Shown here: positions 34,986-44,496 of the stretch, piece after piece
How the letters are laid out: each line of letters starts with the position of its first letter
Numbering within the stretch: position 1 is the first letter of the stretch
Assembly (NCBI RefSeq): GCF_001517085.1
Contig: NZ_LRAC01000092.1
Coordinates: forward strand, 1 to 64,000
Length of the DNA: 64,000 bases
From: Paenibacillus sp. DMB5
GTDB lineage: Bacteria > Bacillota > Bacilli > Paenibacillales > Paenibacillaceae
Direction of reading: 5' to 3'
Position numbers and translations under genes: made by a program
The notes under the pieces: generated by a model
What the model was told of the DNA's origin: nothing
What the model saw: the letters and a program-made list of their open reading frames with translations, nothing else
Databases searched by the model: none

Positions 34986-35282
34986 ATGATATTGGAAGCG
35001 GCCATGCTGCAGATTAAACCGGGGCTTACCGCGGAGTTTGAAGCCAGCTTCACCAAGGCCTCTCCGCTGATTGCCTCCATTGATGGCTATTTGGGACATG
35101 AGCTCCAGCACTGTCTGGAGGATGACCATAAATATCTGCTGCTTGTAAAGTGGCGGGCACTTGAAGATCATACGGTAGGATTCAGGGAATCAGCCCAGTA
35201 CCAGGAATGGAAGGCCCTGCTTCACAGATATTACGACCCGTTCCCGGCAGTAGAGCATTTCACCAGTGTGAATCTGGACTAA
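34986..35282 (+). CDS. ABM-domain protein (putative monooxygenase)
   Basis: A 98-aa dimeric alpha-beta barrel protein similar in fold to the one at 23875. Landmarks are EAAMLQIKPGLTAEFEASF, SIDGYLGHELQHCLEDDH, LLLVKWRALEDHTVGFRES and the tail FPAVEHF. AAGGAGG lies 8 bases before ATG 34986. Neighbours are a hydrolase and a phosphotransferase, 15 bases before the latter. It may act on a small aromatic or haem-like substrate, but the family is broad. Confidence 0.82.
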   Translation: MILEAAMLQIKPGLTAEFEASFTKASPLIASIDGYLGHELQHCLEDDHKYLLLVKWRALEDHTVGFRESAQYQEWKALLHRYYDPFPAVEHFTSVNLD

Positions 35283-35297
35283 ACGGGAGGAAAGGCT

Positions 35298-36119
35298 ATG
35301 GAGTATAACCGGCGGGTAGGAGCAGGCCGGACTGCAGAAGTATTTGAGCACGGGGATAAGACGATTGTTAAGCTTTATCTGGAGGATTTTTCTCCGGCGG
35401 CAGTGGAGCAGGAATACAGGGTAAGCTCATATGTGTATAACCAGGGCAGTGTCCGCACTCCCAGGCCTGCCGGGCTGATTGAAGCAGAAGGGCGCAGGGG
35501 CATTGTCTTTCAGCAGATTCACGGGCGCTCCCTGCTGGGCCAGATCAGCGGACAGCCCTGGCGTGTGTCCGTGTATGCCAAGCAGCTCGCCGCCCTGCAT
35601 TATCAGCTGCATCAGCTGGAGGGCAGCCCGGAGCTCGGCCAGCATAAGGAGCAGCTGCACAGTCAGATTGTAGCCGCACCCATGCTGACCATGGAGGAGA
35701 AAACGGCTGTTCTGGAACATCTGCAGCGGCTGCCTGAAGGCGGCAGGCTGTGTCACGGCGACTTCCACCCTGATAATGTGCTTATTGATGCCGACGGTGC
35801 CTGGATTATCGACTGGATGAACGGCATTTCCGGAAATCCTGCGGCGGATGCCGCAAGATCAGTGCTGCTGTTCAGCATGGGGGCGATGCCTCCGGGGAGC
35901 TCATTCACCGCGCGGGTGGTCACCGGCTTCATCAGGCAGAAGCTTACGAAGGTCTATATCCGCGAATACCTCCGCTTATCGGGCCGCAGCTATGCCGAGA
36001 TCAATGCCTGGGTGCTGCCGGTAGCTGCAGCGAGGCTAATCGAAGGGGTTCCGGCCGCAGAGAAGGAGCAGCTGGCCAAAGAAATCCGCAGGCGTCTCAG
36101 ATCCAGGCGGAAGTCCTAG
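35298..36119 (+). CDS. Aminoglycoside phosphotransferase (APH)-like kinase
   Basis: A 273-aa protein kinase-like small-molecule kinase. The nucleotide lysine is in KTIVKLYL, the catalytic loop is CHGDFHPDNVLID (H-x-D-x4-N) and the metal-binding aspartate is in WIIDWMNG. GGGAGG precedes ATG 35298. It is the last gene of a three-gene run ahead of a terminator. The family includes antibiotic kinases and also metabolic kinases for methylthioribose, choline or fructosamine; no resistance role should be assumed. Confidence 0.85.
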   Translation: MEYNRRVGAGRTAEVFEHGDKTIVKLYLEDFSPAAVEQEYRVSSYVYNQGSVRTPRPAGLIEAEGRRGIVFQQIHGRSLLGQISGQPWRVSVYAKQLAALHYQLHQLEGSPELGQHKEQLHSQIVAAPMLTMEEKTAVLEHLQRLPEGGRLCHGDFHPDNVLIDADGAWIIDWMNGISGNPAADAARSVLLFSMGAMPPGSSFTARVVTGFIRQKLTKVYIREYLRLSGRSYAEINAWVLPVAAARLIEGVPAAEKEQLAKEIRRRLRSRRKS

Positions 36120-36188
36120 CACTTTTCCAAGAGAAGTGTATTATACCGTACGACTGCAATTGTGTAAAGGGAATTATATGATGATCCG

Positions 36189-36219
36189 GTCAGCCAGAGC
36201 TTCTGGCTGACTTTTTTTT
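36189..36219 (+). terminator. Terminator after the APH-like gene
   Basis: GTCAGCCAGA pairs perfectly with TCTGGCTGAC around GCT, then a run of eight T. Confidence 0.92.
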
Positions 36220-36735
36220 GTGTGAAATGATAAGTCATGAACCATGAACCGCTAACGGACTGAAATAACCTTATTTTCTCTAAAATGGTCATTTTGCTGA
36301 TCGAACGGACCTCAGTGCTCTTATTTTCCCCCAAACACCCATTTTTGCTCTAAATACGAGCCTATAAGGTCGCTGGTGTCCGTTAGGAAAACTAAAGAAC
36401 GATTTTGCTGAAAATAAGCGCATTTGAGTCCGTTACAGGATGAGGTGTGTCCGGCGCGTTAACCTGTCGGGCATCCGCTGTAGAAGGTGATTAAATTTAT
36501 TGTGGGTGGCCCGCGAAGTGCCTGAGCCAGCATCCATAGTAAGGCCGCACTTTCTGCCCAGGGGATTGGCGGAAGCAGGCCCGTAAATGATCCTGCCTCC
36601 GCAAAAAAACGTTCAGCAAACTTTCAGCCAGGCCTCATTGACGATTAAGGTACGGATGCAATAATACGGCTATGCAATGCTTGACACTGGGGAGAGAGCG
36701 CTGCCGAATGAGGTTCTATTGGATGAATGGGAGTG
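36220..36735. other. Gene-free region with a dispersed repeat
   Basis: No coding frame with family features is present. Bases 36253-36435 hold the repeat described separately. From 36440 to 36700 I see only short GC-rich hairpin-like segments (around 36490-36600) and no recognisable RNA or promoter. A TTGACG (36638) is followed about 17 bases later by a TGCAAT-like hexamer (36657-36662), a weak promoter candidate for the glycosyltransferase. Confidence 0.5.
36253..36435. repeat. Cluster of three 25-base AACGGAC...CTTATTTT repeats
   Basis: Copies at 36253-36277 and 36303-36327 on the plus strand and 36411-36435 inverted. Each has AACGGAC at one end and CTTATTTT (or its complement) at the other, with a variable centre. 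A half copy GTCCGTTA lies at 36378. The opposed ends could fold into a large stem. Confidence 0.7.
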
Positions 36736-36739
36736 GAAC

Positions 36740-38874
36740 ATGATGAAATTATTGAAAAAATGGGTTCTGATATAGTCCTGCTGTTTATTCTGCTGCTGGC
36801 TGCCTTTCTTTACGGATTCGGGATCTGGAATGATCATTATGTAAATACGTATTACACCACTGCAGTCGGAAGCATGCTGCAGAGCTTCCACAATTTCTTC
36901 TTTGCTTCACTGGACTCTGCAGGTTCCGTAACCGTGGATAAGCCGCCGGTGACGTTCTGGATTCAGACGCTCAGCGCCTGGATCTTCGGGCTGCACGGCT
37001 GGAGTGTTATCCTGCCTCAAGCCTTGGCCGGCGTAGGCTCGGTACTGCTGGTCTACCTGCTGGTTAAGCCAAGCTTCGGCAGAACAGCGGCCCGCCTTGC
37101 TGCGCTCGCGATGGCTACAACACCAGTAGCAGCGGCAGTCAGCCGCACGAACAATATTGATGCCATGCTGGTGTTTACCCTGCTGCTGGCGGCCTGGTTT
37201 TTGTTCAAAGGGACCAGACAGCATAAAACCGGCAGTCTTCTCACCGCCTTCGGACTGATCGGGGTGGCCTTCAACGAGAAGATGCTGCAGGCCTATATGG
37301 TTGTGCCGGCATTTTATCTGTTCTATATTCTGGCCGCCAAGGTCAACTGGAAGAAAAAAACCGGCGTGCTGGCCGCCTGCACCGCAGTGCTGCTGGTAGT
37401 TTCGCTCTCCTGGGCAGTTATCGTTGACTCGATTCCTGCGGATAAACGGCCGTATATGGGCAGCAGCGGCACCAACTCTGTGCTGAATCTGGCCTTCGGG
37501 TACAACGGGGTATCCCGTCTGACGGGTGACCGCAGCACAGGAGGCGGCAGCGGCATGCCGGGCGGCGGCTTCGGCGGCGAGATGCCGGGCATGAACGGTG
37601 AGATGCCGGCCTTTGGCGGCGGAATGCCGGACATGAATGGTGATATGCCCGCTATGGATGGGGCCGGCGGCCAGGGCAGCCCGGAGGGCCAGGGGCAGGG
37701 CAGTGATGGCGGTGTCCGCGGCCAGCAGGGTACGGGCGCGGAGGACGGCGGGATGCCGGCAACCCGGCCTGACGGCGGAAGCCGGCAGTTCGGGGGCGCT
37801 GACGGCGGCCAGGGCGGCAGGGACGGCATGAACGGCGGCGGTGGCGGTATGTTCAACACCGGCACCGCCGGTCCGCTGCGGCTGTTCCAGCAGGAGCTGT
37901 CCGGACAGGCCAGCTGGCTGCTGCCCTTTGTCTTATTCGGCGTAATCGGCATTTTTGCCAGTCTGCGCCGCAGGCATTTTACGATGCAGCACAAAGAAGC
38001 CCTGTTCTGGCTGGCCTGGCTGATTCCGGCGATGGGATTCTTCAGTATCGCCGGATTCTTCCACCAGTATTATCTGATCATGATGGCGCCGCCGGTTGCG
38101 GCGCTGGCCGGAGCAGGCTGGTTCAAGCTCTGGCACTACTATAAAGAGCGTTCCGGCTGGCTGTCCTGGCTGCTTCCGGCAGCAGTCCCGGCTACTGCAG
38201 CCTTCCAGTGGTACATTATTCGTCCTTATGACAGCACCATCGGCAGCGGCTGGTCAATCGGAGTGCTGGCTGCAGGGCTTGCAGCAGCCTTGCTTCTGAT
38301 TGTGCTGCGGATTCTAAAAGGCCGGGGGAAGCCAGCCCTTGTCCATGCCGCAGCTGTAGCCGGGCTGCTGGTGCTGCTGATCGGCCCACTGTACTGGGCG
38401 TTTACACCGATCACCTACGGGCTTAACAGTATGACTCCGGCCGCAGGTCCTGACAGCAGTGACAGCGGCGGCTTCGGAGGAGGCGGCGGACGAAATACCG
38501 GCACCGGAGTGAACGGGGAGCTGCTTGCCTATCTGAAGGAGCATAATACCGGTGAAGAATATCTATTCGCAGCCATGGATTACGGGACAGCAGGCCCGTA
38601 TATTATCGATGAAGGTGAAAAAGTAGTTATTCTGAACGGTTTCAACAACTCGGATGTACCTTACACGACTGAGACACTGCGGGCACTGGTAGAAAGCGGC
38701 AAAGTGAAATACTTCCTCGTCACCAGCGGTGGTATGGGCGGCGGACGGGGCGGCGGCAATTCGGAGATTACCAGCTGGATTACGGAAAATGGCACAGAGG
38801 TGCCTTCAGCCGATTGGCAGGGTACCGTAACAGGCGGAGCCGGCGGGACCCTGTATGAGATCCATTTAAACTAA
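36740..38874 (+). CDS. GT39-family membrane glycosyltransferase (YkcB-like), likely frame break at start
   Basis: A multi-helix glycosyltransferase of about 710 aa, ArnT/PMT-like, that transfers a sugar from an undecaprenyl-phosphate donor outside the membrane. The loop LDSAGSVTVDKPPVTFW carries the conserved catalytic acid; helices occupy residues about 10-255 and 390-560. Residues about 270-380 are a Gly/Met/Asp/Pro-rich low-complexity loop with repeats such as GEMPGMNGEMPAF. MMKLLKKW from ATG 36740/36743 (GGGAG about 6-9 bases upstream) has the expected start but a different frame; one G missing at 36761-36764 gives MMKLLKKWGSDIVLL. The uncorrected frame could begin at ATG 36727. Confidence 0.88.
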
Positions 38875-38902
38875 GCACATTTAATTTAAGGAGGAGCTGC
38901 CC

Positions 38903-39886
38903 ATGAATATCAGCGTGCGCTATTCCGTCATTATACCGATGTACAATGAAGAAGCCGTGATTCAGGAAACCTACCGGCGGATCAAAAAAGTAATGGGTAC
39001 AACAGGCGAGTCCTATGAGCTGCTGTTCGTAAATGACGGCAGTACAGATCATTGTGCACAGATGGTGGAGGAATACAGCTACTGGGACGAGAGTGTGAAG
39101 CTGATCGACCTTTCGCGCAATTTCGGCCATCAGATTGCCATTACAGCCGGCATGGACTATTCGCTGGGCGATGCCGTCATCATTATTGATGCCGATTTGC
39201 AGGACCCGCCGGAACTGATTCTGAAGATGATCGAGGAATGGAAAAAGGGCTACGAGGTCGTATATGCCAAGCGGATCAAGCGCAAAGGCGAATCCTTATT
39301 CAAAAAATGGACGGCCAGCGCCTTTTACCGTATTCTCCGCTATTCTACCGACATCTCCATCCCGGTGGATACCGGTGATTTCCGGCTGATCGACCGCAAG
39401 GTGTGTGAAGAGCTGAAACGGCTGCCGGAGAAAAACCGGTTTGTCCGCGGCCTGGTCAGCTGGGTCGGCTTCCGGCAGAAGGCGATAGAATACGAGCGGG
39501 ATGAGCGGCTGGCCGGAGAGACCAAATATCCGCTGAAGCGGATGATCAAGCTGTCGCTGGACGGCATGACCTCCTTTTCATACAAGCCGCTGAAGCTGGC
39601 AGGTTATCTCGGAGGGCTGCTCTCAGCCGGCGGATTTCTGTACCTTATGTATGTGCTGTACCTGGCGCTCTTTACGGATGAGGCCGTTAAAGGCTGGGCA
39701 TCAATGATCGGCATTACCTTAACGTTTAACGGGTTCGTGCTGATCATGCTGGGTATTCTCGGCGAGTATGTAGGCCGGATTTATGATGAGACCAAGGGCC
39801 GTCCGCTGTATATTGTGCAGGATTTCTATGAGGGCAGGGCGCAGCAGGCTGTTCAGGAGCCCAGAGTAGCCCAGCTTAACAAGTGA
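38903..39886 (+). CDS. GT2-family glycosyltransferase, bactoprenol glucosyltransferase-like (YkcC/GtrB)
   Basis: A 327-aa enzyme that probably charges undecaprenyl phosphate with a sugar for the adjacent GT39 enzyme. The GT-A domain opens SVIIPMYNEEAVIQE, contains FVNDGSTD and the IIIDADLQDPPEL metal-binding motif, then DTGDFRLIDRKV. Two C-terminal helices (residues about 230-300) anchor it. AAGGAGG lies 8 bases before ATG 38903. It follows the GT39 gene by 28 bases; such pairs (YkcC-YkcB, CsbB-YfhO) glycosylate wall polymers in Bacillus. Confidence 0.92.
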   Translation: MNISVRYSVIIPMYNEEAVIQETYRRIKKVMGTTGESYELLFVNDGSTDHCAQMVEEYSYWDESVKLIDLSRNFGHQIAITAGMDYSLGDAVIIIDADLQDPPELILKMIEEWKKGYEVVYAKRIKRKGESLFKKWTASAFYRILRYSTDISIPVDTGDFRLIDRKVCEELKRLPEKNRFVRGLVSWVGFRQKAIEYERDERLAGETKYPLKRMIKLSLDGMTSFSYKPLKLAGYLGGLLSAGGFLYLMYVLYLALFTDEAVKGWASMIGITLTFNGFVLIMLGILGEYVGRIYDETKGRPLYIVQDFYEGRAQQAVQEPRVAQLNK

Positions 39887-39912
39887 ATAGGGAGAGTGAC
39901 CTCTCCGGTACG

Positions 39913-39968
39913 AAAAAAGCTATCCCGGCAGATTTGGCCTCAGGCCAATCCACCGGAATAGCTTATTG
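39913..39968. terminator. Bidirectional terminator between GT2 and flavoprotein genes
   Basis: AAGCTAT-CCCGG and CCGG-AATAGCTT form the outer stem and GATTTGGCCT/AGGCCAATC an inner one, with A and T runs outside. Confidence 0.82.
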
Positions 39969-40009
39969 CTGCTCTGAATTACTGAGCTGTATAGGCTTGC
40001 CTCGTAATA

Positions 40010-40576
40010 CTAAGCCTTCAGCAAATCGTGGTCCACATATCTTGCGCCGTTCAGCTCGCTGATGATGTTGATGGCTACTTTTGCACCGTCACCGGCAGTG
40101 ATGATGGCGTGTACACTGACACCGGCAACCGTTCCGGCGGCCCAGATGCCGTTAACATTGGTTTTGCCCTCTGCGTTAACCGCCACTACGGTTTTGATTC
40201 TTGGCTCAGTGCCGTCCTTCGTTTCTACTCCTGCTTTGGCGGCAAGGTCAGTCAGCACTCCAGTTGCCAGGATAACATGCTTCGCTTCGTAAGTAGCACC
40301 GCTTTCGGTTTCAATCGTAATGCCTTCGCCGCCGGCTGTGAGGTTAACGGCCTGATCGGCAATCAGCTCTGCTCCAAATTTGACCGCCTGCTTATGGCCG
40401 GTTTCAACCAGGTCGGGACCGCCGATTTCGGCAATTCCATAATAGTTCTCATACCAGCCTCTGCGGGTCATGCCTTTGTCATTGTCAATCAACAGCGTTT
40501 TTTTGCCCGCCTTGGCAGTGAACAGGGCGGCGCTTGCACCGGCAGGGCCGGCTCCGATAACAGCAACTTCATACAT
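40010..40576 (-). CDS. Short FAD-dependent pyridine-nucleotide-like oxidoreductase
   Basis: A 188-aa flavoprotein related to thioredoxin reductase but much shorter. It has the FAD-binding VAVIGAGPAGASAALFTAKAG at the start, HVILATGVLT in the middle and GIWAAGTVAGVSVHAIIT near the end. The separate NAD(P)H-binding domain and the CxxC pair of thioredoxin reductase are absent, so it either uses another electron source or has another role. CAGGAGG precedes ATG 40576. TAAG-TATG-CTTA and a TATAAT box (minus strand) lie just upstream. It appears monocistronic, between the GT2 gene and the sensor kinase. Confidence 0.85.
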   Translation of the reverse strand: MYEVAVIGAGPAGASAALFTAKAGKKTLLIDNDKGMTRRGWYENYYGIAEIGGPDLVETGHKQAVKFGAELIADQAVNLTAGGEGITIETESGATYEAKHVILATGVLTDLAAKAGVETKDGTEPRIKTVVAVNAEGKTNVNGIWAAGTVAGVSVHAIITAGDGAKVAINIISELNGARYVDHDLLKA

Positions 40577-40647
40577 AGCGTTAACCTCCTGGAAATTAAG
40601 TAAAGTTAAGTATGCTTACTATTATAACGTTAATTACGGCTTATAAG

Positions 40648-42186
40648 CTACCAGCCTGCCAGACAGGGCAGAGTGATGGTGAAGGTAGTCCCTTTACCGG
40701 GGGCGCTCTCCGCGCTGATCTCTCCGCCGTGCGCTTCAACAAGCGATTTGGTGATGGATAAGCCGAGGCCGGATCCGCCGTATTTGCGCGTGCGCGAAGA
40801 GTCGCTGCGGTAGAAGCGGTCGAAAACATGCGGCAGATGCTCGGCTGAAATCCCCGAGCCGTTGTCGCTCACAGCAAGCTCTGCTTCATGGTTTCGGGCA
40901 TGCAGGGCAATGTGGATAGCCCCTTGTTCTTTATCCGTATGCTGCACGGCATTATGAAACAGATTGAGCACAACCTGCTTGATTTTGTCAGGGTCATACA
41001 TTCCGCGGATGCCCCTTGAACAGTCGAAGGTGACCCGGCGGCTGCCTGCCAGGACCAGCAGCTGCGGCTGCATCTCCCCGATAATCTCATCCAGCTGCAG
41101 CTCTTTGGCCCTGAGCTGGGGCGCGCCGTCCATCCGGGCCAGCAGCAGGAGATCCTCGACCAGCTTGTTGATCCGCCTGGATTCCCCGTGCATGCTGTTC
41201 AGCGCATTATAGAGCTGCTCTTTATTGTCCGCAGCCCCGCGCAGCAGCACCTCCAGGAAGCCGTGGATTGAGGTGAGCGGGGTGCGCAGCTCATGCGAGG
41301 CGTCGGCTGCGAACCGCCGCATCTGCTCCTTGGCCTCGCGCTCACCCCGGAAGGAGATTTCCAGCCGCTCCAGCATTCCGTTGAAGGAATGGGAGAGCTT
41401 GTCGATTTCTGTCTGTCCCTGATTAACCGGGAAGCGGACATCCAGATTGCCGGCATCTATACTCTCTGCGGCATCCCCCATATTGGACAGCGGTACGAGC
41501 GTCTTGCGCAATGCGGGCAGGTAGAGGAAGAGGCCGGCCAGCAGAGCGGCCACGGCGAGTACAGCAAAAATCATCAGTTGCTGCAGGATCACATCCTTCA
41601 GCGGTCCTGTCTCCACACTCATCTGCAGCAGAATTTTGTTCCCGCCGGGCCGGCCCAGATCCATGAAGACAGCCAGATGCTGGCTGCCGTCCGAGGCCGT
41701 AATCAGCCTGTAGCTTCCGGTTGCCTTATCCGTCGTATGAATGAGCAATTCATTGTATTGCTGATCGTTCAGCCTCGGGGCGGCAGACTCGGACAGCGTA
41801 TCCTTCTGCAGGTCCGTAAAGGTGCCGTCCGAGCTGTATGCGGCAATGGTCGTATGCGCATCGAGCAGAAGCGGGCGGCCTCCCTCGCCGTTGCGCTGGC
41901 CAGACGGGTTGTTGCCCGGCATGCTGCCCATGCTGCCGCCGCTGAAGGAATTAGAGAAATCCCCGTAAATGAGCCGGTAAAAAAAATCACGCGGCACAGA
42001 CCGCAGCTGGGCCTCCATCGTTTCGGCCCGGTTGCTGTAAATAAAGTTGCGCATCAGCACATACTGCAGCACTCCGATGAGCAGCAGGAGGGCGGAAAGA
42101 ATAAGCAGCGAGGTAGCCAGCAGCTGCTTGCGCAAGGACCTTGGAGCGTGCAGCCTGCGCAGAAAGCGGGGCAGACGCGTTATCAT
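40648..42186 (-). CDS. Sensor histidine kinase, HAMP type
   Basis: A 512-aa membrane sensor kinase. Membrane helix one (residues about 22-46) and two (about 205-228) bracket an extracytoplasmic domain whose first part is Gly/Ser/Met/Asn-rich (FSGGSMGSMPGNNPSGQR). A HAMP linker follows, then HisKA with the phosphorylated histidine in DASHELRTPL and an ATPase domain with NLFHNAVQH, DNGSGIS and GGSGLGLSI. ATG 42186 overlaps the stop of the response regulator, so they form a coupled pair. The signal is not evident. Confidence 0.93.
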   Translation of the reverse strand: MITRLPRFLRRLHAPRSLRKQLLATSLLILSALLLLIGVLQYVLMRNFIYSNRAETMEAQLRSVPRDFFYRLIYGDFSNSFSGGSMGSMPGNNPSGQRNGEGGRPLLLDAHTTIAAYSSDGTFTDLQKDTLSESAAPRLNDQQYNELLIHTTDKATGSYRLITASDGSQHLAVFMDLGRPGGNKILLQMSVETGPLKDVILQQLMIFAVLAVAALLAGLFLYLPALRKTLVPLSNMGDAAESIDAGNLDVRFPVNQGQTEIDKLSHSFNGMLERLEISFRGEREAKEQMRRFAADASHELRTPLTSIHGFLEVLLRGAADNKEQLYNALNSMHGESRRINKLVEDLLLLARMDGAPQLRAKELQLDEIIGEMQPQLLVLAGSRRVTFDCSRGIRGMYDPDKIKQVVLNLFHNAVQHTDKEQGAIHIALHARNHEAELAVSDNGSGISAEHLPHVFDRFYRSDSSRTRKYGGSGLGLSITKSLVEAHGGEISAESAPGKGTTFTITLPCLAGW

Positions 42187-42869
42187 AACAGGTCCACCCG
42201 GTAACCGGCGCCGCGCAGTGTGCGGATAATCCGGTGCTCCTTATCGCCCAGCTTCTCGCGGAGGGAACGGATATAGACCTCGACGATATTTTCCTCACCG
42301 CCGAAGTCATAGCCCCATACCTTGTCCAGAATCATCGGTTTGCTGAGCACCAGGCCGTGGTTAATCACGAGGTACTGCAGCAGCTCATATTCAGTCGGGG
42401 AGAGCTCAAGCACCTCGTCCCTGAACCGGATTTCCTTACGTCTGCCGTCGATCCGGAACGGGCCGCAGCGGACCTCGCCGAGCAGGCCGGGGAATTGGTT
42501 GCGCAGCCGCGCCTGTATCCGTGCCAGCAGCTCATCGAAGCTGAACGGCTTAACCATGTAATCATCTGCGCCGATGGACAGGCCCTTAACCCGGTCATCG
42601 ACCTCGTCTTTGGCCGTCAGCATAATGACGGCAATTTCCGTTTCCTCCGAACGGAGATAACGGCACACCTCAAACCCGTCCATCCCGGGCATCATCACAT
42701 CAAGAATCGCCACATGCGGCTTGAAATCCGCAGCAATGGCGATGGCGCTTGCGCCGTCAGGTGCCGTTTTTACTTCAAAGCCTTCATTGCAGAGTCCCAG
42801 TTCCAGAAACTGGAGTATATGAGGCTCGTCGTCAACGAGCAGGAGGCGTACGCCCTGGGTTGCTTTCAT
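42183..42869 (-). CDS. OmpR-family response regulator
   Basis: A two-domain regulator of about 228 aa. The receiver opens LLLVDDEPHILQF, has its phosphorylation aspartate in VAILDVMMPGMDG and the conserved lysine in YMVKPFSFDEL. The C-terminal winged helix has ELSPTEYELLQYLV and YDFGGEENIVEVYIRSLREKLG. TGGAGG lies just before three consecutive ATG codons; 42869 or 42872 is the likeliest start, since the first in-frame ATG (42884) overlaps it. It partners the adjacent HAMP kinase. The nearby glycosyltransferase pair is a possible target, by context only. Confidence 0.93.
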   Translation of the reverse strand: MKATQGVRLLLVDDEPHILQFLELGLCNEGFEVKTAPDGASAIAIAADFKPHVAILDVMMPGMDGFEVCRYLRSEETEIAVIMLTAKDEVDDRVKGLSIGADDYMVKPFSFDELLARIQARLRNQFPGLLGEVRCGPFRIDGRRKEIRFRDEVLELSPTEYELLQYLVINHGLVLSKPMILDKVWGYDFGGEENIVEVYIRSLREKLGDKEHRIIRTLRGAGYRVDLL

Positions 42870-42899
42870 CATCATTTCCTCCATTTACAATAAGAGATA

Positions 42900-43311
42900 G
42901 CTATAGTATGACACATTAGGTTGAACGTTTGCTGAATAACAATGCCAAGACGATTCGAAAATGTCGTTCATGGTTAATCATAATGGTTAATCTATGTATA
43001 CAGGCTGTAAATGTAAATTTATGAAGGGAATTAGCGGAAATTTTAACTTTATCAGGGTGTAAAAAGGGTTTTGACGGCGGGCCTAGAACACTTTACAATA
43101 AGGATACCAAACCGGAGGATTAAAGAAATTTCCAGCGTTCCGGCAGCGTGATACATATCCTTTTGTTTTCCCCGTTCGTCATCTTATCAAATATCCTATC
43201 AGGCACCTTTCTTTTCATTTTACTTCTTTGGGTACACTTCTTTTTGGAATCAGATTCACTTAAACCTCATTTATTTCGTTTTTATTACCCATATGTCAAG
43301 GAGGCTCTTCC
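42900..43311 (+). promoter_or_regulatory. Promoter and long leader of the glg operon (TTGACG 43071, TACAAT 43094)
   Basis: TTGACG (43071-43076), exactly 17 bases, TACAAT (43094-43099). This gives an approximately 205-base untranslated leader to glgC, which is pyrimidine-rich and has no convincing hairpin or riboswitch. Upstream (42900-43060) is AT-rich; I see no gene there. Confidence 0.68.
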
Positions 43312-44475
43312 ATGAAGAAAAAAGAAATGGTAGCTATGCTATTGGCGGGAGGCCAAGGGAAAAGGCTGAAGGGCTTGACCAAATCGCTTGCCAAGCCCGC
43401 TGTGTATTTTGGAGGAACCTACCGGATTATTGATTTCCCGCTGAGCAACTGCTCGAATTCAGGAATCGATACGGTTGGCGTGCTGACGCAATATGAGCCG
43501 CTGGTCCTGCATTCATACATTGGAGTAGGCGGTGACTGGGATTTGAACCGCAAGGACGGCGGTGTATTTGTATTGCCGCCGCATGAACGGGAGAACGGAA
43601 GCAGCTGGTACCGGGGTACGGCTGATGCGATTTACCGTAATCTGAAGTTTGTAGACCAGTTCGATCCGGAGCATGTGCTTATTCTGTCCGGCGACCATAT
43701 CTACAAAATGGATTACAACGCCATGCTGCAGTATCACAAGTCAAGAAATGCGGACTGCACGATTTCCGTCATTGACGTTTCTCTGGAGGAGGCAAGCCGC
43801 TTCGGCATCCTCAATACGGATGAAGACCTGAAAATTTACGAATTTGAAGAAAAACCCGCCAAGCCTAAGAGCACACTGGCATCGATGGGTGTATATATTT
43901 TTAAATGGGAGGTTCTGCGCAAGCATCTGCTGGAGGATGGCGAGAAGCCGGATTCCTCTCATGATTTCGGGAAGGACATCATTCCGCTGATGCTGGCAGA
44001 CAACAATTCCCTGTATGCTTATCCTTTTGAAGGCTACTGGAGAGACGTCGGTACGGTAACCAGCCTGTGGGAAGCCAACATGGATCTCTTGAGCGACCAT
44101 CCGCCGCTGAATCTGAATGATCCGAACTGGCGGATTTTTACCCGCAACCCGAACCAGCCTGCACAATATGTGGCTCCGGAAGCCAAAGTATCGAGCTGCA
44201 TCATTAATGAGGGCTGCATTGTGCGCGGGGAAGTGAAGCATTCGGTGCTGTTCTACGGCGTGGAAGTGGGCGAAGGCAGCGTTATTACCGACTCGGTCAT
44301 TATGCCCAAGGTAAAGATCGGCAAGAATGTAAGAATTCATAAAGCCATCATAAGCGAAAATACAGTGATCGAAGATTATATGGAGATCGGCAATGACCGG
44401 GAGAATGAGGATGAGATTCTGCTGATCGACAATCGTAGCAAAAAACGCAAAACAGTTGCAGCCAAAACCATATAA
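43312..44475 (+). CDS. glgC: Glucose-1-phosphate adenylyltransferase (catalytic subunit)
   Basis: Makes ADP-glucose from ATP and glucose-1-phosphate, the committed step of glycogen synthesis. The 387-aa protein has the nucleotide loop [35 protein letters not shown], the [14 protein letters not shown] metal-binding motif and [14 protein letters not shown]. Its C-terminal left-handed beta-helix (from about 290) has hexapeptide-type repeats. AAGGAGG lies 9 bases before ATG 43312. It is first of glgC-glgD-glgP, behind a good SigA promoter. Confidence 0.97.
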   Translation: MKKKEMVAMLLAGGQGKRLKGLTKSLAKPAVYFGGTYRIIDFPLSNCSNSGIDTVGVLTQYEPLVLHSYIGVGGDWDLNRKDGGVFVLPPHERENGSSWYRGTADAIYRNLKFVDQFDPEHVLILSGDHIYKMDYNAMLQYHKSRNADCTISVIDVSLEEASRFGILNTDEDLKIYEFEEKPAKPKSTLASMGVYIFKWEVLRKHLLEDGEKPDSSHDFGKDIIPLMLADNNSLYAYPFEGYWRDVGTVTSLWEANMDLLSDHPPLNLNDPNWRIFTRNPNQPAQYVAPEAKVSSCIINEGCIVRGEVKHSVLFYGVEVGEGSVITDSVIMPKVKIGKNVRIHKAIISENTVIEDYMEIGNDRENEDEILLIDNRSKKRKTVAAKTI

Positions 44476-44496
44476 TTTTAGAGGACGGTGACCGCG

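Noticed and set aside
35298..36119. Antibiotic-resistance kinase
   Set aside because: Only the general APH fold is visible; the family has many metabolic kinases, and the context gives no support for resistance.
41293..42204. 303-codon plus-strand frame opposite the sensor kinase
   Set aside because: It is antisense to intact HAMP, HisKA and ATPase motifs and has no recognisable domain.
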